From Flavobacterium sp. CYK-55 (lineage in GTDB: Bacteria > Bacteroidota > Bacteroidia > Flavobacteriales > Flavobacteriaceae), in assembly GCF_018413465.1 (NCBI RefSeq), contig NZ_JAHCDK010000012.1:1-64000 (forward strand): a DNA stretch of 64,000 bases, in the 5' to 3' direction. The notes beneath the pieces are model-generated. The model was not told the DNA's origin, did not search any database, and saw only the letters and a list, made by a program, of their open reading frames with translations. Positions 34,704 through 43,410 of this stretch are shown one piece after another. Each line of letters opens with the position of its first letter. Within the stretch, counting starts at the first letter, position 1. The position numbers were made by a program, and so were the translations under genes.

Positions 34704-34770
34704 TGGGTAAAATCCCCTCGCTTTTGAGGAAAAACCCTAATGTGTTTCATTAAAGTTTTTCAGACCTTTA
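34704..34770 (+). promoter_or_regulatory. Double-palindrome element E4 with -7 box
   Basis: GGGTAAAATCCCCTC then TTGAGGAAAAACCCTAA, with GACCTTTA (34763-34770; 4 of 6 matches) at the fixed 25-nt distance. The chitosanase ATG is 25 nt further on. Confidence 0.6.
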
Positions 34771-34795
34771 ATCAACTCATTTAAAACACAATAAG

Positions 34796-35482
34796 ATGCC
34801 GATTACAACAACTCAAAAAAAGAAAATCCTACAAGTGGTTAATGTTTTTGAAACCGGAACCCCAGCGGGCAAATACGACAACATTTCAGTTTATGCCGAC
34901 GGGCCGGTAGTCAATGGGGCAAAAATCAAACAAATCACCTATGGCCGAAGCCAGACTACCGAGTTTGGCGTGCTCAAAATTCTGGTGCAACAATACATAG
35001 CCAACCACGGAAAATATGCAGCGGCTTTACAACCTTATGCCCAACGCATTGGCAAAATGCCTAGCCTGCATACTGATGCCGTATTAAAAAGCACACTCAA
35101 AAAAGCAGGGGCTGACCCCATGATGAAAACCACACAAGACCGCTTTTTTGACCAACTTTATTATCAACCGGCTTATGCTTGGTATGCAGCCATGAAGTTT
35201 ACTTTGCCTTTGAGTATGCTGGTTATTTATGACAGTTTTATCCACAGCGGAAGTATCCTGCCTTTTTTAAGAAACAGCTTTCCGGAATCGGTGCCTAAAA
35301 ATGGTGGAGATGAAAAAACCTGGATCAAACAATATGTTGCCGCTCGTGACAATTGGTTGCGTCACCACAGCAATGCCGTATTGCGCAACACTGTTTATCG
35401 CACCGAATGCTTTCAAGATGCAATCAATAAAAACAATTGGGATTTAGCCAAAAGCATCAATGCCAACGGAACGCTGGTTTAA
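34796..35482 (+). CDS. Chitosanase-like glycoside hydrolase (GH46 type)
   Basis: 228 aa. FETGTPAGKYDNISVY (about 18-33) and ITYGRSQTTEFG (about 46-57) match the N-terminal catalytic region of GH46-like chitosanases, where the Glu of the FETG block is the acid and an Asp downstream the base. Chitosanases hydrolyse beta-1,4-glucosamine chains. There is no signal peptide, unlike typical secreted chitosanases, so export, if any, is by another route or lysis. Behind regulatory element E4; ends at a shared terminator with the convergent nuclease gene. Confidence 0.78.
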   Translation: MPITTTQKKKILQVVNVFETGTPAGKYDNISVYADGPVVNGAKIKQITYGRSQTTEFGVLKILVQQYIANHGKYAAALQPYAQRIGKMPSLHTDAVLKSTLKKAGADPMMKTTQDRFFDQLYYQPAYAWYAAMKFTLPLSMLVIYDSFIHSGSILPFLRNSFPESVPKNGGDEKTWIKQYVAARDNWLRHHSNAVLRNTVYRTECFQDAINKNNWDLAKSINANGTLV

Positions 35483-35501
35483 ATACAACAGCAAACAAAC
35501 T

Positions 35502-35530
35502 AAAAAGCCTCCGAGTTGGAGGCTTTCTTT
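35502..35530. terminator. Bidirectional terminator
   Basis: AAAGCCTCC / GGAGGCTTT stem with T runs on both strands, between the convergent chitosanase and endonuclease genes. Confidence 0.88.
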
Positions 35531-37499
35531 ATTTGATCATCAATTTCTGCAATATGCTCTGACCATCCACCTGCAACTTGACCAGATACATACCGGTAGG
35601 TAATGAAAGCGGTAAGGCTTCTTGAAGTTGTAGGTTGGTTTGCAACAAACGGGCTCCTGCTAGGTTGTAGATTTCGACCTCAGCTTTGCTAAATGAACCT
35701 GAAAAAGTAATTTGGTCTTGGGCCGGATTCGGGTGCATCACAATCTGTGTTTGGTGAAATGTAGGGTTGGATAAGGCCGCAAACCAAGCTTCACCGGCAT
35801 GGGTTCCCCAGATGTAATCGGCCAAAGCCGGCATATCAATAAACGGGTTGCGGTTCATTTGCCAAGTGTAGATGTAGTTATTGCGGTTCATCTCAAAATC
35901 ATCCGACGGATCGGTATGATTCCATTGCAAGAGCGTGGCTAAATCGCCAATTTGACCTACAATGTTTTCATTCGGATTGCCGTCAACTACATTGAGACCA
36001 TTGTAACGAACGGCCATATAAAATACGGCACGCGATACATCGCCTTTCCAGCTGCTGGTGGGGTTGGCCAACGGCCCGTTGTAATCAACCCCGTAATTGC
36101 GGTTGTTGCGCGAGGTGTTCTCTTGACCATCTACCGCGCGCAAATGATGCGCATCTGAAAGCCCTGCTCCGATATCATCCGGGCCACTGGCTAACCAATT
36201 GTTGATTCCGTCAGGCGGTAAGTTGTATAAATCGCCAAAGTTTCCGCGTGATTGGCAGTAAATATGCTCGCGGTTCCATTTGCCGATGATGCTGCTTCCG
36301 GTTTGATAATCTATTTTTGAACGCGGTTGCTCGGTATAAATAAGCCAAACTTGGTTGTTGTTGAGCGGGTTTTGATCGGCTGTTTTCAGGATGTTGATCA
36401 CATCGCCATAGGTATGCGCTCGTACCACCGCCGGATTAGCAATAATGTCTTGTAGGGCTTGTTTGAGCGCTGCTCCTGATTTGCCTTCAAGCGAATCGTA
36501 ATAACCCGTGGGTTTGTTGTTAGATACTTGCCCATAGGTTGGACTGGCCGGTGTTCCGAAATTCAGGGTGGTAAAGTTGACGTCATTGACCCGAACTATT
36601 GTATTGTTGTTTAGGATAATGTAATCAGACGGTACGCTGCCAATGGCCACCTCCATTTCTTCATCGCCGTCGTTGATTCCATCATTGCGCAAAACTACAT
36701 TGACCGTAGCCGAGCTCATTCCGGTAGGAATCACCACATTCAAGGTTCCGGTATAATCTGATGAATTAAAAGAGCCATTGTTGAGCGTAAAGCTAAAACT
36801 CAAAGCCGAGGTTACCGGCGTATCTGTGGTAAACGTAAAAGCCACTGCCTGCCCTTCGGTTAAAACACCACTTGGGCTAATGGTCGTGGTAATGCCATTG
36901 TATATAATTCCTGAACCATCATTGTTAGTGCGTGGTGTTGGGGTTTTGACCTCATAGGTTCCGTCGTTCTTGCGCTGAATTGATTCATTGGCCGCTTGTC
37001 CGTTGGCATTTTCATTATAACTCACCGTTAACCCCCATGCCGTCATGAGCGCTGTAGCTGATGTAGTGGCACTGTTGCTGTACACCAAAGCATCAATAAG
37101 GTTGGTGTTGGTTCCGACTGTATTGATCGGAAAATCAGTAGCATCGCCTTGATAAATAGCTACGCCATCAGGGCCATTTTGAATGCTGCCGGCTGCTATA
37201 GTATAAGAGGCTGCCGGGTTCACGAGCGGGTTACCCAGCAAGATGATTCCGTTGCCATCGGTGACCAAGCCATCTAGGTCAATGGCCAAATAGCTGACAT
37301 TGGTGGTCCCTGACGAACTGGCATTAAAAAACACCAACACATAACCATCAAGGAGCATAAAAGGTGTTGCGGTTTTGAGTTCGATAAATTCTTTGACATC
37401 GGTTGAGGGTGTATCGGCATCAATTTCATTAATGACCACTTGGGCCTGTACCGATAAAGCAGCTAAGAAAACAAACGCCGCAATGATTCTTCTAAACAT
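35529..37499 (-). CDS. Secreted endonuclease I with lamin-tail and Calx-beta-like domains, T9SS
   Basis: 656 aa. The signal peptide ends at VQAQ. A lamin-tail-like domain (VVINEIDADTPSTDVKEFIEL, about 20-175) is followed by a Calx-beta-like domain (about 205-310, DGINDGDEEMEV), then an endonuclease I (EndA/NucM) domain, about 330-560, with WNREHIYCQSRG and SDAHHLRAVDGQENTSRNNR, the metal-binding HNH-like core. A T9SS type A sorting domain closes it (HPNPAQDQI...GMYLVKL). It probably digests extracellular DNA. -7 box TATCTTTG (minus, 37519-37526). A piece of this gene is duplicated at 38901-39096. Confidence 0.88.
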   Translation of the reverse strand: MFRRIIAAFVFLAALSVQAQVVINEIDADTPSTDVKEFIELKTATPFMLLDGYVLVFFNASSSGTTNVSYLAIDLDGLVTDGNGIILLGNPLVNPAASYTIAAGSIQNGPDGVAIYQGDATDFPINTVGTNTNLIDALVYSNSATTSATALMTAWGLTVSYNENANGQAANESIQRKNDGTYEVKTPTPRTNNDGSGIIYNGITTTISPSGVLTEGQAVAFTFTTDTPVTSALSFSFTLNNGSFNSSDYTGTLNVVIPTGMSSATVNVVLRNDGINDGDEEMEVAIGSVPSDYIILNNNTIVRVNDVNFTTLNFGTPASPTYGQVSNNKPTGYYDSLEGKSGAALKQALQDIIANPAVVRAHTYGDVINILKTADQNPLNNNQVWLIYTEQPRSKIDYQTGSSIIGKWNREHIYCQSRGNFGDLYNLPPDGINNWLASGPDDIGAGLSDAHHLRAVDGQENTSRNNRNYGVDYNGPLANPTSSWKGDVSRAVFYMAVRYNGLNVVDGNPNENIVGQIGDLATLLQWNHTDPSDDFEMNRNNYIYTWQMNRNPFIDMPALADYIWGTHAGEAWFAALSNPTFHQTQIVMHPNPAQDQITFSGSFSKAEVEIYNLAGARLLQTNLQLQEALPLSLPTGMYLVKLQVDGQSILQKLMIK

Positions 37500-37627
37500 A
37501 CTAACTGGTTTAACCGAGCAAAGATAGCGGTTTATATGAGATTTGATAGGGCATGCAATATAATTAACACCAGAGCATGTAACATTCAGAACATTTAGAT
37601 ACTTTCTAGTAAACTAAAAATCAAATC

Positions 37628-38182
37628 ATGAACAAAAAAACAAAATTCACGCTCACAGCCCTTTGGATTTTACTTACCCGAAGTTATGATGCTTACTGTA
37701 CTTATCAATTTACGCCAAATCTGGACAAAGAAGCCAATCCGTTGGTGACTGTTTTGGGTATGAGCTGGACGCCTTTATTGTTGACTGTCTTTTCATTGAC
37801 ACTCTATGGCATTTGGTGTTTGTATCAATCTACTTTTAAGCCCATAAATTTGCTTCCGACAGAATCAGGCTATAGTTTGAGTGAAGTAAGCGGTTACATA
37901 TACTTGGGTAAACGCGCACCATGGTATGCTATTTTTTATGCTTTTCCTAAAAGCCTGCGCAGATTCAATCAGTACCTCGGGCATACTTTAAGTCGTTGTT
38001 TGGTGTATGCCGGATTTATATCAACCCTCATGTGGTTATTCATTCAAAATTGTGAATGGTACCGAAGCATCCACAGCGGAGCATTGATTTATAGCTTATT
38101 GCTTTTAGGTTGCAGTTTGATACTATATCAATGGCATAGCCAACAAAACTTTGAATACCTAAAAAATACAGCACATAAATGA
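37628..38182 (+). CDS. Hypothetical multi-pass membrane protein
   Basis: 184 aa with about four hydrophobic segments (about 9-22, 44-68, 124-142, 150-168). DAYCTYQFTPNLDKEANPLV after the first segment is reminiscent of small inner-membrane proteins with a conserved ExNP motif. No enzyme motif recognised. Stands alone, with a terminator 6 bp after the stop. Confidence 0.7.
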   Translation: MNKKTKFTLTALWILLTRSYDAYCTYQFTPNLDKEANPLVTVLGMSWTPLLLTVFSLTLYGIWCLYQSTFKPINLLPTESGYSLSEVSGYIYLGKRAPWYAIFYAFPKSLRRFNQYLGHTLSRCLVYAGFISTLMWLFIQNCEWYRSIHSGALIYSLLLLGCSLILYQWHSQQNFEYLKNTAHK

Positions 38183-38188
38183 ATAAAA

Positions 38189-38219
38189 AAGTCCCGATTA
38201 TTATACTCGGGACTTTTTT
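38189..38219 (+). terminator. Terminator after the membrane protein gene
   Basis: AAGTCCCGA / TCGGGACTT perfect stem, then T run. Confidence 0.9.
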
Positions 38220-38293
38220 ATAAACGGCTATACCCCATTAAGCTTGAATGTTACAAAACAATAATTGTCTCAATCAAAGCAAAGGTCGTTGCG

Positions 38294-39096
38294 TTATTCT
38301 TTTACTATTTTTTGTAAAAAAACACCTTGACTTGTATGCAATTCAACTAAGTACAAACCTTTGGCTAAAGCTGATAAATTGAGTGATTGTGCTACTTCTT
38401 GACCTAAAATATCTAGCACACGTACTGAGTTGAGCTGGTTGTTGACCGGGAGCTCTATATGTAATACACCTTTAGTTGGATTAGGATATAAACGCGGTTG
38501 CGAAAACTCATGATGACTCGTGCTTAAAGTTGGAAAATCATAGCAATCAGATACTGAGCTACAATTGCCTGTAGTTAGTGCTACAGCATATTGACCCGGC
38601 CCGGCAGGAACATAGATTTGCCCGACTGCTCCGGCTATTGGTGCATTGTTCATATTACAATCAAGCCATTGATATGTTGTACCGGGATTAGTTCTTTCAG
38701 CTGTTAATTCGGTATTGGTTACTACTACCGCATTGCTCAAAACATTTTGCGAATCAGTCACCACCACATTTAAACTCATTTGCTCGGTGACCGACGGCAC
38801 ACAAAAAGTATTGATGGCTGATAGCGTTACGGTGTAAACGCCCGGACATTGATAAGTGTGTGTTGGATTTTGACTCGTAGAAGTTCCGCCATCGCCAAAG
38901 TTCCATTGCAAGAGCGTGGCTAAATCGTCAATTTGACCTACAATGTTTTCATTCGGATTACCGTCAACTACAGTGAGACCATTATAACGAACGGCCATAT
39001 AAAATGCGGCACGTGATACATCGCCTTTCCTACTGTTGGCGGGGTTGCCAACGGACCATTGTAATCAACGTCGTAATTGCGGTTGTTGCGCGAGGT
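38294..39096 (-). pseudogene. Chimeric pseudogene of endonuclease I and a PKD-T9SS protein
   Basis: Reading 5' to 3' on the minus strand: 39096-38901 is a damaged copy of 36116-35920 of the endonuclease gene (one base deleted, several substitutions). From the shared TTCCATTGCAA (38911-38901) the sequence becomes identical to 40754-40177 of the PKD/T9SS gene, with no indel over 578 bp. The last 12 codons differ (SQGVFLQKIVKE against NQGTFTLKVLKE), so a third source is possible. The open frame 38294-38998 starts inside nuclease sequence and lacks a signal peptide, so the product cannot be exported. Confidence 0.85.
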
Positions 39097-39208
39097 TGTA
39101 TAATTAAAAGCAATAGCATTATTTTAATATCCATTTTTACATAAATATTTAAACTATACGACTAATTTTCAAGTTTATTTTAGATACAAATAAATACTTA
39201 GTTTTAAT

Positions 39209-39246
39209 AAAAAAACCTTCCTGAATTATGGGTTCAAGAAGGTTTA
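39209..39246 (-). terminator. Terminator of the YD-like lipoprotein gene
   Basis: Minus-strand stem AACCTTCTTGA / TCAGGAAGGTT (one mismatch) followed by seven T. Confidence 0.8.
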
Positions 39247-39270
39247 GTATCAGACTTAAATGAGTTTATT

Positions 39271-40062
39271 TTATTCGTAGTAAAAATAGTATTTAACAAG
39301 TAACGATCCGAAAAAGTAGTGATTTGCAGCAACAGGATAGTTGTCAGAATTATACGTATATTCATATTCCGCATTATTTACAAAATTATGTGAAATACCT
39401 CCTAAAATAGAATCAACCAATGTTTTACTACCTTGTTTACCAATAATATGCGTAAACATTAATTTATCATATCCCAATACATTTTTAAACAAACTATTTT
39501 TGGTATCATAAGTATAATTATCGGTATATGAATCAAATTCTTTAACCACTTGTAATCTAACAATTTCACCATTTTGTAAGGTAATAGTTCCTGATTTTAG
39601 CAGTTCTGGAGTATTCCCTGGGTAATATTCATATTGCTGAAAAGTAACAATGTTGTTGTTGTAAGTATAAGTGGTTTCTCTTTCAATACTTGAATTCGGT
39701 TTAGTTGTTTTAAATTTAATTAATTGATTATTAGTATTATACTCGAAAATATCTGTTGATCGAAGTTCTGCATCCTCTGTTGGAGTTGCGGTGTAGGGAC
39801 CGCTATAATGTTGAATTTTTGTAATTAAATTCCCCGTGTAAGTGTATATATCATATTCTTCACCGTTACGATTAATACCTGTGAGCTTGTTGCCGTTATA
39901 ATAATAATAAGTGGTTGTTGAGCCTAAACCGAGATTATCTTCAACGGTTCTTTGGAGTAAGAGATTTTGAGAAGGTGGATTGTCAGACGATGAGCTACTA
40001 TCACTTGAACAAGAAGAAAGAAACAGTACAGAAACGCTCAATAGGCATAGGATTTTTTTCAT
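39271..40062 (-). CDS. YD-repeat-like lipoprotein
   Basis: 263 aa. Lipobox LFLSSC18 followed by a run of Ser/Asp typical of surface-exposed Bacteroidota lipoproteins. The body contains tyrosine-rich strand repeats (YYYYNGNKLTGINRNGEEYDIYTY, IFEYNTNNQLIKFKT, TYTYNNNIVTF, EYEYTYNSDNYPVAA) like short YD/RHS-type or DUF4595-like repeats. No enzyme motif. Own terminator at 39209. Probably outer-membrane anchored; function unknown. Confidence 0.75.
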   Translation of the reverse strand: MKKILCLLSVSVLFLSSCSSDSSSSSDNPPSQNLLLQRTVEDNLGLGSTTTYYYYNGNKLTGINRNGEEYDIYTYTGNLITKIQHYSGPYTATPTEDAELRSTDIFEYNTNNQLIKFKTTKPNSSIERETTYTYNNNIVTFQQYEYYPGNTPELLKSGTITLQNGEIVRLQVVKEFDSYTDNYTYDTKNSLFKNVLGYDKLMFTHIIGKQGSKTLVDSILGGISHNFVNNAEYEYTYNSDNYPVAANHYFFGSLLVKYYFYYE

Positions 40063-40136
40063 TTTTTATGGATTTTAGTGAAAGTTATTATGTAAACATA
40101 AAACAAATTAAATTATAATCGTATTAACCAACAACA

Positions 40137-41708
40137 TTATTCCTTAAGTACTTTTAAAGTAAAAGTTCCTTGGTTGGTATGCAATTCAACTAAGTACAAA
40201 CCTTTGGCTAAAGCTGATAAATTGAGTGATTGTGCTACTTCTTGACCTAAAATATCTAGCACACGTACTGAGTTGAGCTGGTTGTTGACCGGGAGCTCTA
40301 TATGTAATACACCTTTAGTTGGATTAGGATATAAACGCGGTTGCGAAAACTCATGATGACTCGTGCTTAAAGTTGGAAAATCATAGCAATCAGATACTGA
40401 GCTACAATTGCCTGTAGTTAGTGCTACAGCATATTGACCCGGCCCGGCAGGAACATAGATTTGCCCGACTGCTCCGGCTATTGGTGCATTGTTCATATTA
40501 CAATCAAGCCATTGATATGTTGTACCGGGATTAGTTCTTTCAGCTGTTAATTCGGTATTGGTTACTACTACCGCATTGCTCAAAACATTTTGCGAATCAG
40601 TCACCACCACATTTAAACTCATTTGCTCGGTGACCGACGGCACACAAAAAGTATTGATGGCTGATAGCGTTACGGTGTAAACGCCCGGACATTGATAAGT
40701 GTGTGTTGGATTTTGACTCGTAGAAGTTCCGCCATCGCCAAAGTTCCATTGCAATTGCTGATAATTCTGAGCGCTGGTGATAAACGATACCGGAGCCGAA
40801 AGCGTTGCCGGGTCATAATCAGGCAATACCGGAACATAACCAAACATAGCTGTGGGCTGCAAACATCTTTGTATATCAACATAAGTAATTTGTGCAGGCA
40901 CCCAAAGACCGTTGATCTCATTGCCCGTAACTTCGAGCACCGGAACGCGGTATTGCTGGTCAAACCATTTGTAACTAATGGTGGTCTGCACCGAACTCGT
41001 AGGTCCGGCATCACCGGTAATGGTCACATTTGACACAATAGTGGTTTTCATTTTCAAGGTATTGGCAAAAGTTCCGTAGGGCGTAACCAAACTCCCCCAG
41101 CCTTCTACCACATTGGTTCTTTGATTGTCGGTTTGATAAATAACCGGAATACCCAAGCTGTTCAAATCAATCGTAAACGAACTCGGGTTGGTATAATTGT
41201 CATTGTATTGAATCGGAAAGTTGTATTCTTGGTCAGGCACAGTGTAGCTCACGGTAACAGGAATGATATTTCCGCCGGCTGTCATTTGAGCGCCAAACAT
41301 TTTGTTGGTGAGTGCAGCGTTGGTTTTTTGGTAATGACTAACGATATTGGTCAATCCGTATCCGCCCAAAATAGCTCCGTCGCGCTGAGCCAAGGCCAGA
41401 TTAAATTGGCTGTTGAAGTTTGAATTACAGTTAAAGATATAACCGTTGGTAAAACACCACGAAGTTTTGTAACCCGAATTGTTGGGGTCTGACCAAACTT
41501 GCGTGTCTTGCGAAGTGACATCAAGCAGCGGATAATTCCAGGCATAATTGGTTCCTGTTTGTGTAAAATCATAAGCAGCGGTATTGAGTTGGGTTGAACT
41601 CAAAATAGTCGTAGCCCCGATGCCCGCAAAATTACTGCTGGTATAGGTGATTTGCCCAAAAACTGAAGTTAGCCCCAAACAAGCCAAAAAAAGGTATAAG
41701 TGTTTCAT
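40137..41708 (-). CDS. Secreted PKD-domain protein with T9SS signal
   Basis: 523 aa from the ATG at 41708 (MKHLYLFLACLGLTSVFGQ, clear signal peptide); the frame extends 34 codons upstream into repeats. The first 310 residues are a beta-rich region without known family. A PKD domain follows (LQWNFGDGGTSTSQNPTHTY, about 318-400), then an Ig-like segment and a T9SS type A sorting domain (LYPNPTKGVL...GLYLVEL). Promoter TTG-N19-TATCTTTA on the minus strand (41757-41728). Its 3' 580 bp are copied without change at 38334-38911. Confidence 0.82.
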   Translation of the reverse strand: MKHLYLFLACLGLTSVFGQITYTSSNFAGIGATTILSSTQLNTAAYDFTQTGTNYAWNYPLLDVTSQDTQVWSDPNNSGYKTSWCFTNGYIFNCNSNFNSQFNLALAQRDGAILGGYGLTNIVSHYQKTNAALTNKMFGAQMTAGGNIIPVTVSYTVPDQEYNFPIQYNDNYTNPSSFTIDLNSLGIPVIYQTDNQRTNVVEGWGSLVTPYGTFANTLKMKTTIVSNVTITGDAGPTSSVQTTISYKWFDQQYRVPVLEVTGNEINGLWVPAQITYVDIQRCLQPTAMFGYVPVLPDYDPATLSAPVSFITSAQNYQQLQWNFGDGGTSTSQNPTHTYQCPGVYTVTLSAINTFCVPSVTEQMSLNVVVTDSQNVLSNAVVVTNTELTAERTNPGTTYQWLDCNMNNAPIAGAVGQIYVPAGPGQYAVALTTGNCSSVSDCYDFPTLSTSHHEFSQPRLYPNPTKGVLHIELPVNNQLNSVRVLDILGQEVAQSLNLSALAKGLYLVELHTNQGTFTLKVLKE

Positions 41709-41727
41709 CTTGTTGCATTTTGAAGCG

Positions 41728-41757
41728 TAAAGATAGAAAGTTTGCGCAAGAAAGCAA
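41728..41757 (-). promoter_or_regulatory. Promoter of the PKD-T9SS gene
   Basis: Minus strand: TTG, 19 nt, TATCTTTA. The start codon lies 20 nt downstream of the box. Confidence 0.6.
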
Positions 41758-41902
41758 ATGAGTGTCTGAGACTGTGAGTGCCTGAGCAACTGAGCATCAG
41801 AACTTCTCATATCTAAAGTCCGAAGGGCGCGTCCTAAAGCGCAGCGGTCTATAGCGCAGCGTGTCTAAAAATCACTATATTTACCCCACTAACGCACATC
41901 TT

Positions 41903-42529
41903 ATGGATTCAACTGTACAGGCACTTTTTCCGGGATTTTCAAAAGATTTACTCGAAGAAATGAATCATCAGGCGGTTTTTCAAACCGTTGAAAGCGGCAC
42001 GACCATTATGCGTACCGGACAATACATCAAAAGCACGGTTTTGGTTTTGGCCGGACAGATCAAAATATACCGACAAGACGACGACGGCGGTGAGTTTTTT
42101 ATGTACTATTTACAACCCGGACAAGCTTGCGCTATTTCAATGATTTGTGCTACCCGCAACCAAAAAAGTCAAATCATGGCCAAGGTAACTGAAGATGCCG
42201 AACTCATGATGATTCCATTACCACTCATGGACCAATGGATGATGAAGCACCGCAGTTGGTATGAATTTGTAATTGAAACCTACCGCAGCCGTTTTGAAGA
42301 AGTTTTAGAAGTGATTGACAGCATTGCCTTTCGCGCCATGGATGAACGCTTGGAGTTTTACCTCAACCGTCACCGCGAAGCCTGCGGATGCAACGAGCTC
42401 AAACTTTCGCATCAAGAAATTGCCAATGATTTGAGCACTTCGCGCGAAGTAATTTCAAGATTGCTCAAAAAAATGGAACAACGCGGACTAGTTAAACTGC
42501 ACCGCAACCAAATTGAACTCATTAAATAA
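41903..42529 (+). CDS. Crp/Fnr family regulator, likely of sulfide-stress genes
   Basis: 208 aa from the ATG at 41903 (MDSTVQAL); the frame opens 14 codons earlier at a GTG in promoter DNA (-7 box TATATTTA, 41876-41883). An N-terminal cyclic-nucleotide-binding-type barrel (about 15-130) and C-terminal winged helix (LSHQEIANDLSTSREVISRLL). The recognition helix has R-E-x3-R as in Crp, which reads TGTGA half-sites; TGTGAC-like palindromes are found at four promoters in this window. Cysteines C76/C82 in the barrel and C161-x-C163 before the HTH could sense persulfide. Neighbour of the TauE exporter and an MBL-rhodanese operon. Confidence 0.85.
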   Translation: MDSTVQALFPGFSKDLLEEMNHQAVFQTVESGTTIMRTGQYIKSTVLVLAGQIKIYRQDDDGGEFFMYYLQPGQACAISMICATRNQKSQIMAKVTEDAELMMIPLPLMDQWMMKHRSWYEFVIETYRSRFEEVLEVIDSIAFRAMDERLEFYLNRHREACGCNELKLSHQEIANDLSTSREVISRLLKKMEQRGLVKLHRNQIELIK

Positions 42530-42532
42530 ACT

Positions 42533-42577
42533 GGTGATAAAAGTTACAGTACACATCTGGCCAACCCTGCATATTTG
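42533..42577 (+). promoter_or_regulatory. Crp/Fnr site and -7 box of the tauE-like gene
   Basis: GGTGAT-AAAA-GTTACA (42533-42548) with its centre 29.5 bp before CATATTTG (42570-42577). The weaker left half is compensated by a perfect right half. Same geometry as at 44368, 53102 and 59780. Confidence 0.65.
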
Positions 42578-42592
42578 CCAACAAAAAACCTT

Positions 42593-43378
42593 ATGGAAAT
42601 TCTAGGTTATTTAGCATCGGTACTCATTGGCATCAGCCTTGGGCTCATTGGCGGCGGCGGAAGCATTTTGACTGTGCCTATTTTGGTGTATTTGTTTGGT
42701 ATCGGAGCTGAACATGCCACAAGCTATTCATTGTTTATTGTAGGCATTACAGCTATGACCGGTGCGTATCGTCATTACAAACTGGGCAATTTAGAGATCA
42801 AATCAGGTTTGGCCTTTGCACTGCCTTCTGTGATTAGTTTGCTGTTGGTGCGCAAAATTTTACTCCCGGCTTTACCTGATGTTTTATGTACGGTTGGCTC
42901 AACAAACGTGACTAAAAACGCACTGATTATGGTAGTTTTTGCGTTGCTGATGTTGGCCGCTTCTATCGCCATGATCAGACCTTCGGCGGAACCAACACAA
43001 GACAGCAGCCCTCAATATAAATCACTGGCCATCATGGGTTTTTTGATTGGATTAATCATCGGATTTTTAGGAGCCGGCGGCGGATTTTTAATCATTCCTG
43101 CCCTACTCTTTTTTGCCGGTATCCCGATGAAACAAGCCGTGGGAACCTCATTGCTGATCATCAGCATCAACTCGGCCATTGGCTTTGCGGGTGATGCCCT
43201 AGGCGGAGCACCGATCAACTATACCCTCTTACTCACCATCAGCGGCATTGCGATTGTCGGGATGCTCATCGGCACCCAACTTTCAAAAAAAATCAACGGA
43301 GCGCAACTCAAACCTGCCTTTGGGTGGTTTGTTTTATTGATGGGCGTTTATATTCTGTTGAAGGAAGTGGTTTTCTGA
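42593..43378 (+). CDS. TauE/SafE family sulfite/sulfur anion exporter
   Basis: 261 aa from the ATG at 42593 (MEILGYL); the TTG at 42575 overlaps the -7 box. Seven to eight membrane helices in two inverted halves, each starting with the family signature: GISLGLIGGGGSILTVPIL and LIGFLGAGGGFLIIPALL. The family exports sulfite, thiosulfate or other sulfur-containing anions through the inner membrane. Downstream of the Crp/Fnr regulator and preceded by its predicted site, so it probably exports products of sulfide oxidation made by the SQR and MBL-rhodanese enzymes nearby. Confidence 0.88.
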   Translation: MEILGYLASVLIGISLGLIGGGGSILTVPILVYLFGIGAEHATSYSLFIVGITAMTGAYRHYKLGNLEIKSGLAFALPSVISLLLVRKILLPALPDVLCTVGSTNVTKNALIMVVFALLMLAASIAMIRPSAEPTQDSSPQYKSLAIMGFLIGLIIGFLGAGGGFLIIPALLFFAGIPMKQAVGTSLLIISINSAIGFAGDALGGAPINYTLLLTISGIAIVGMLIGTQLSKKINGAQLKPAFGWFVLLMGVYILLKEVVF

Positions 43379-43410
43379 GTGCTTGAGATGCTGAGCTTTT
43401 TAATAGCAAT

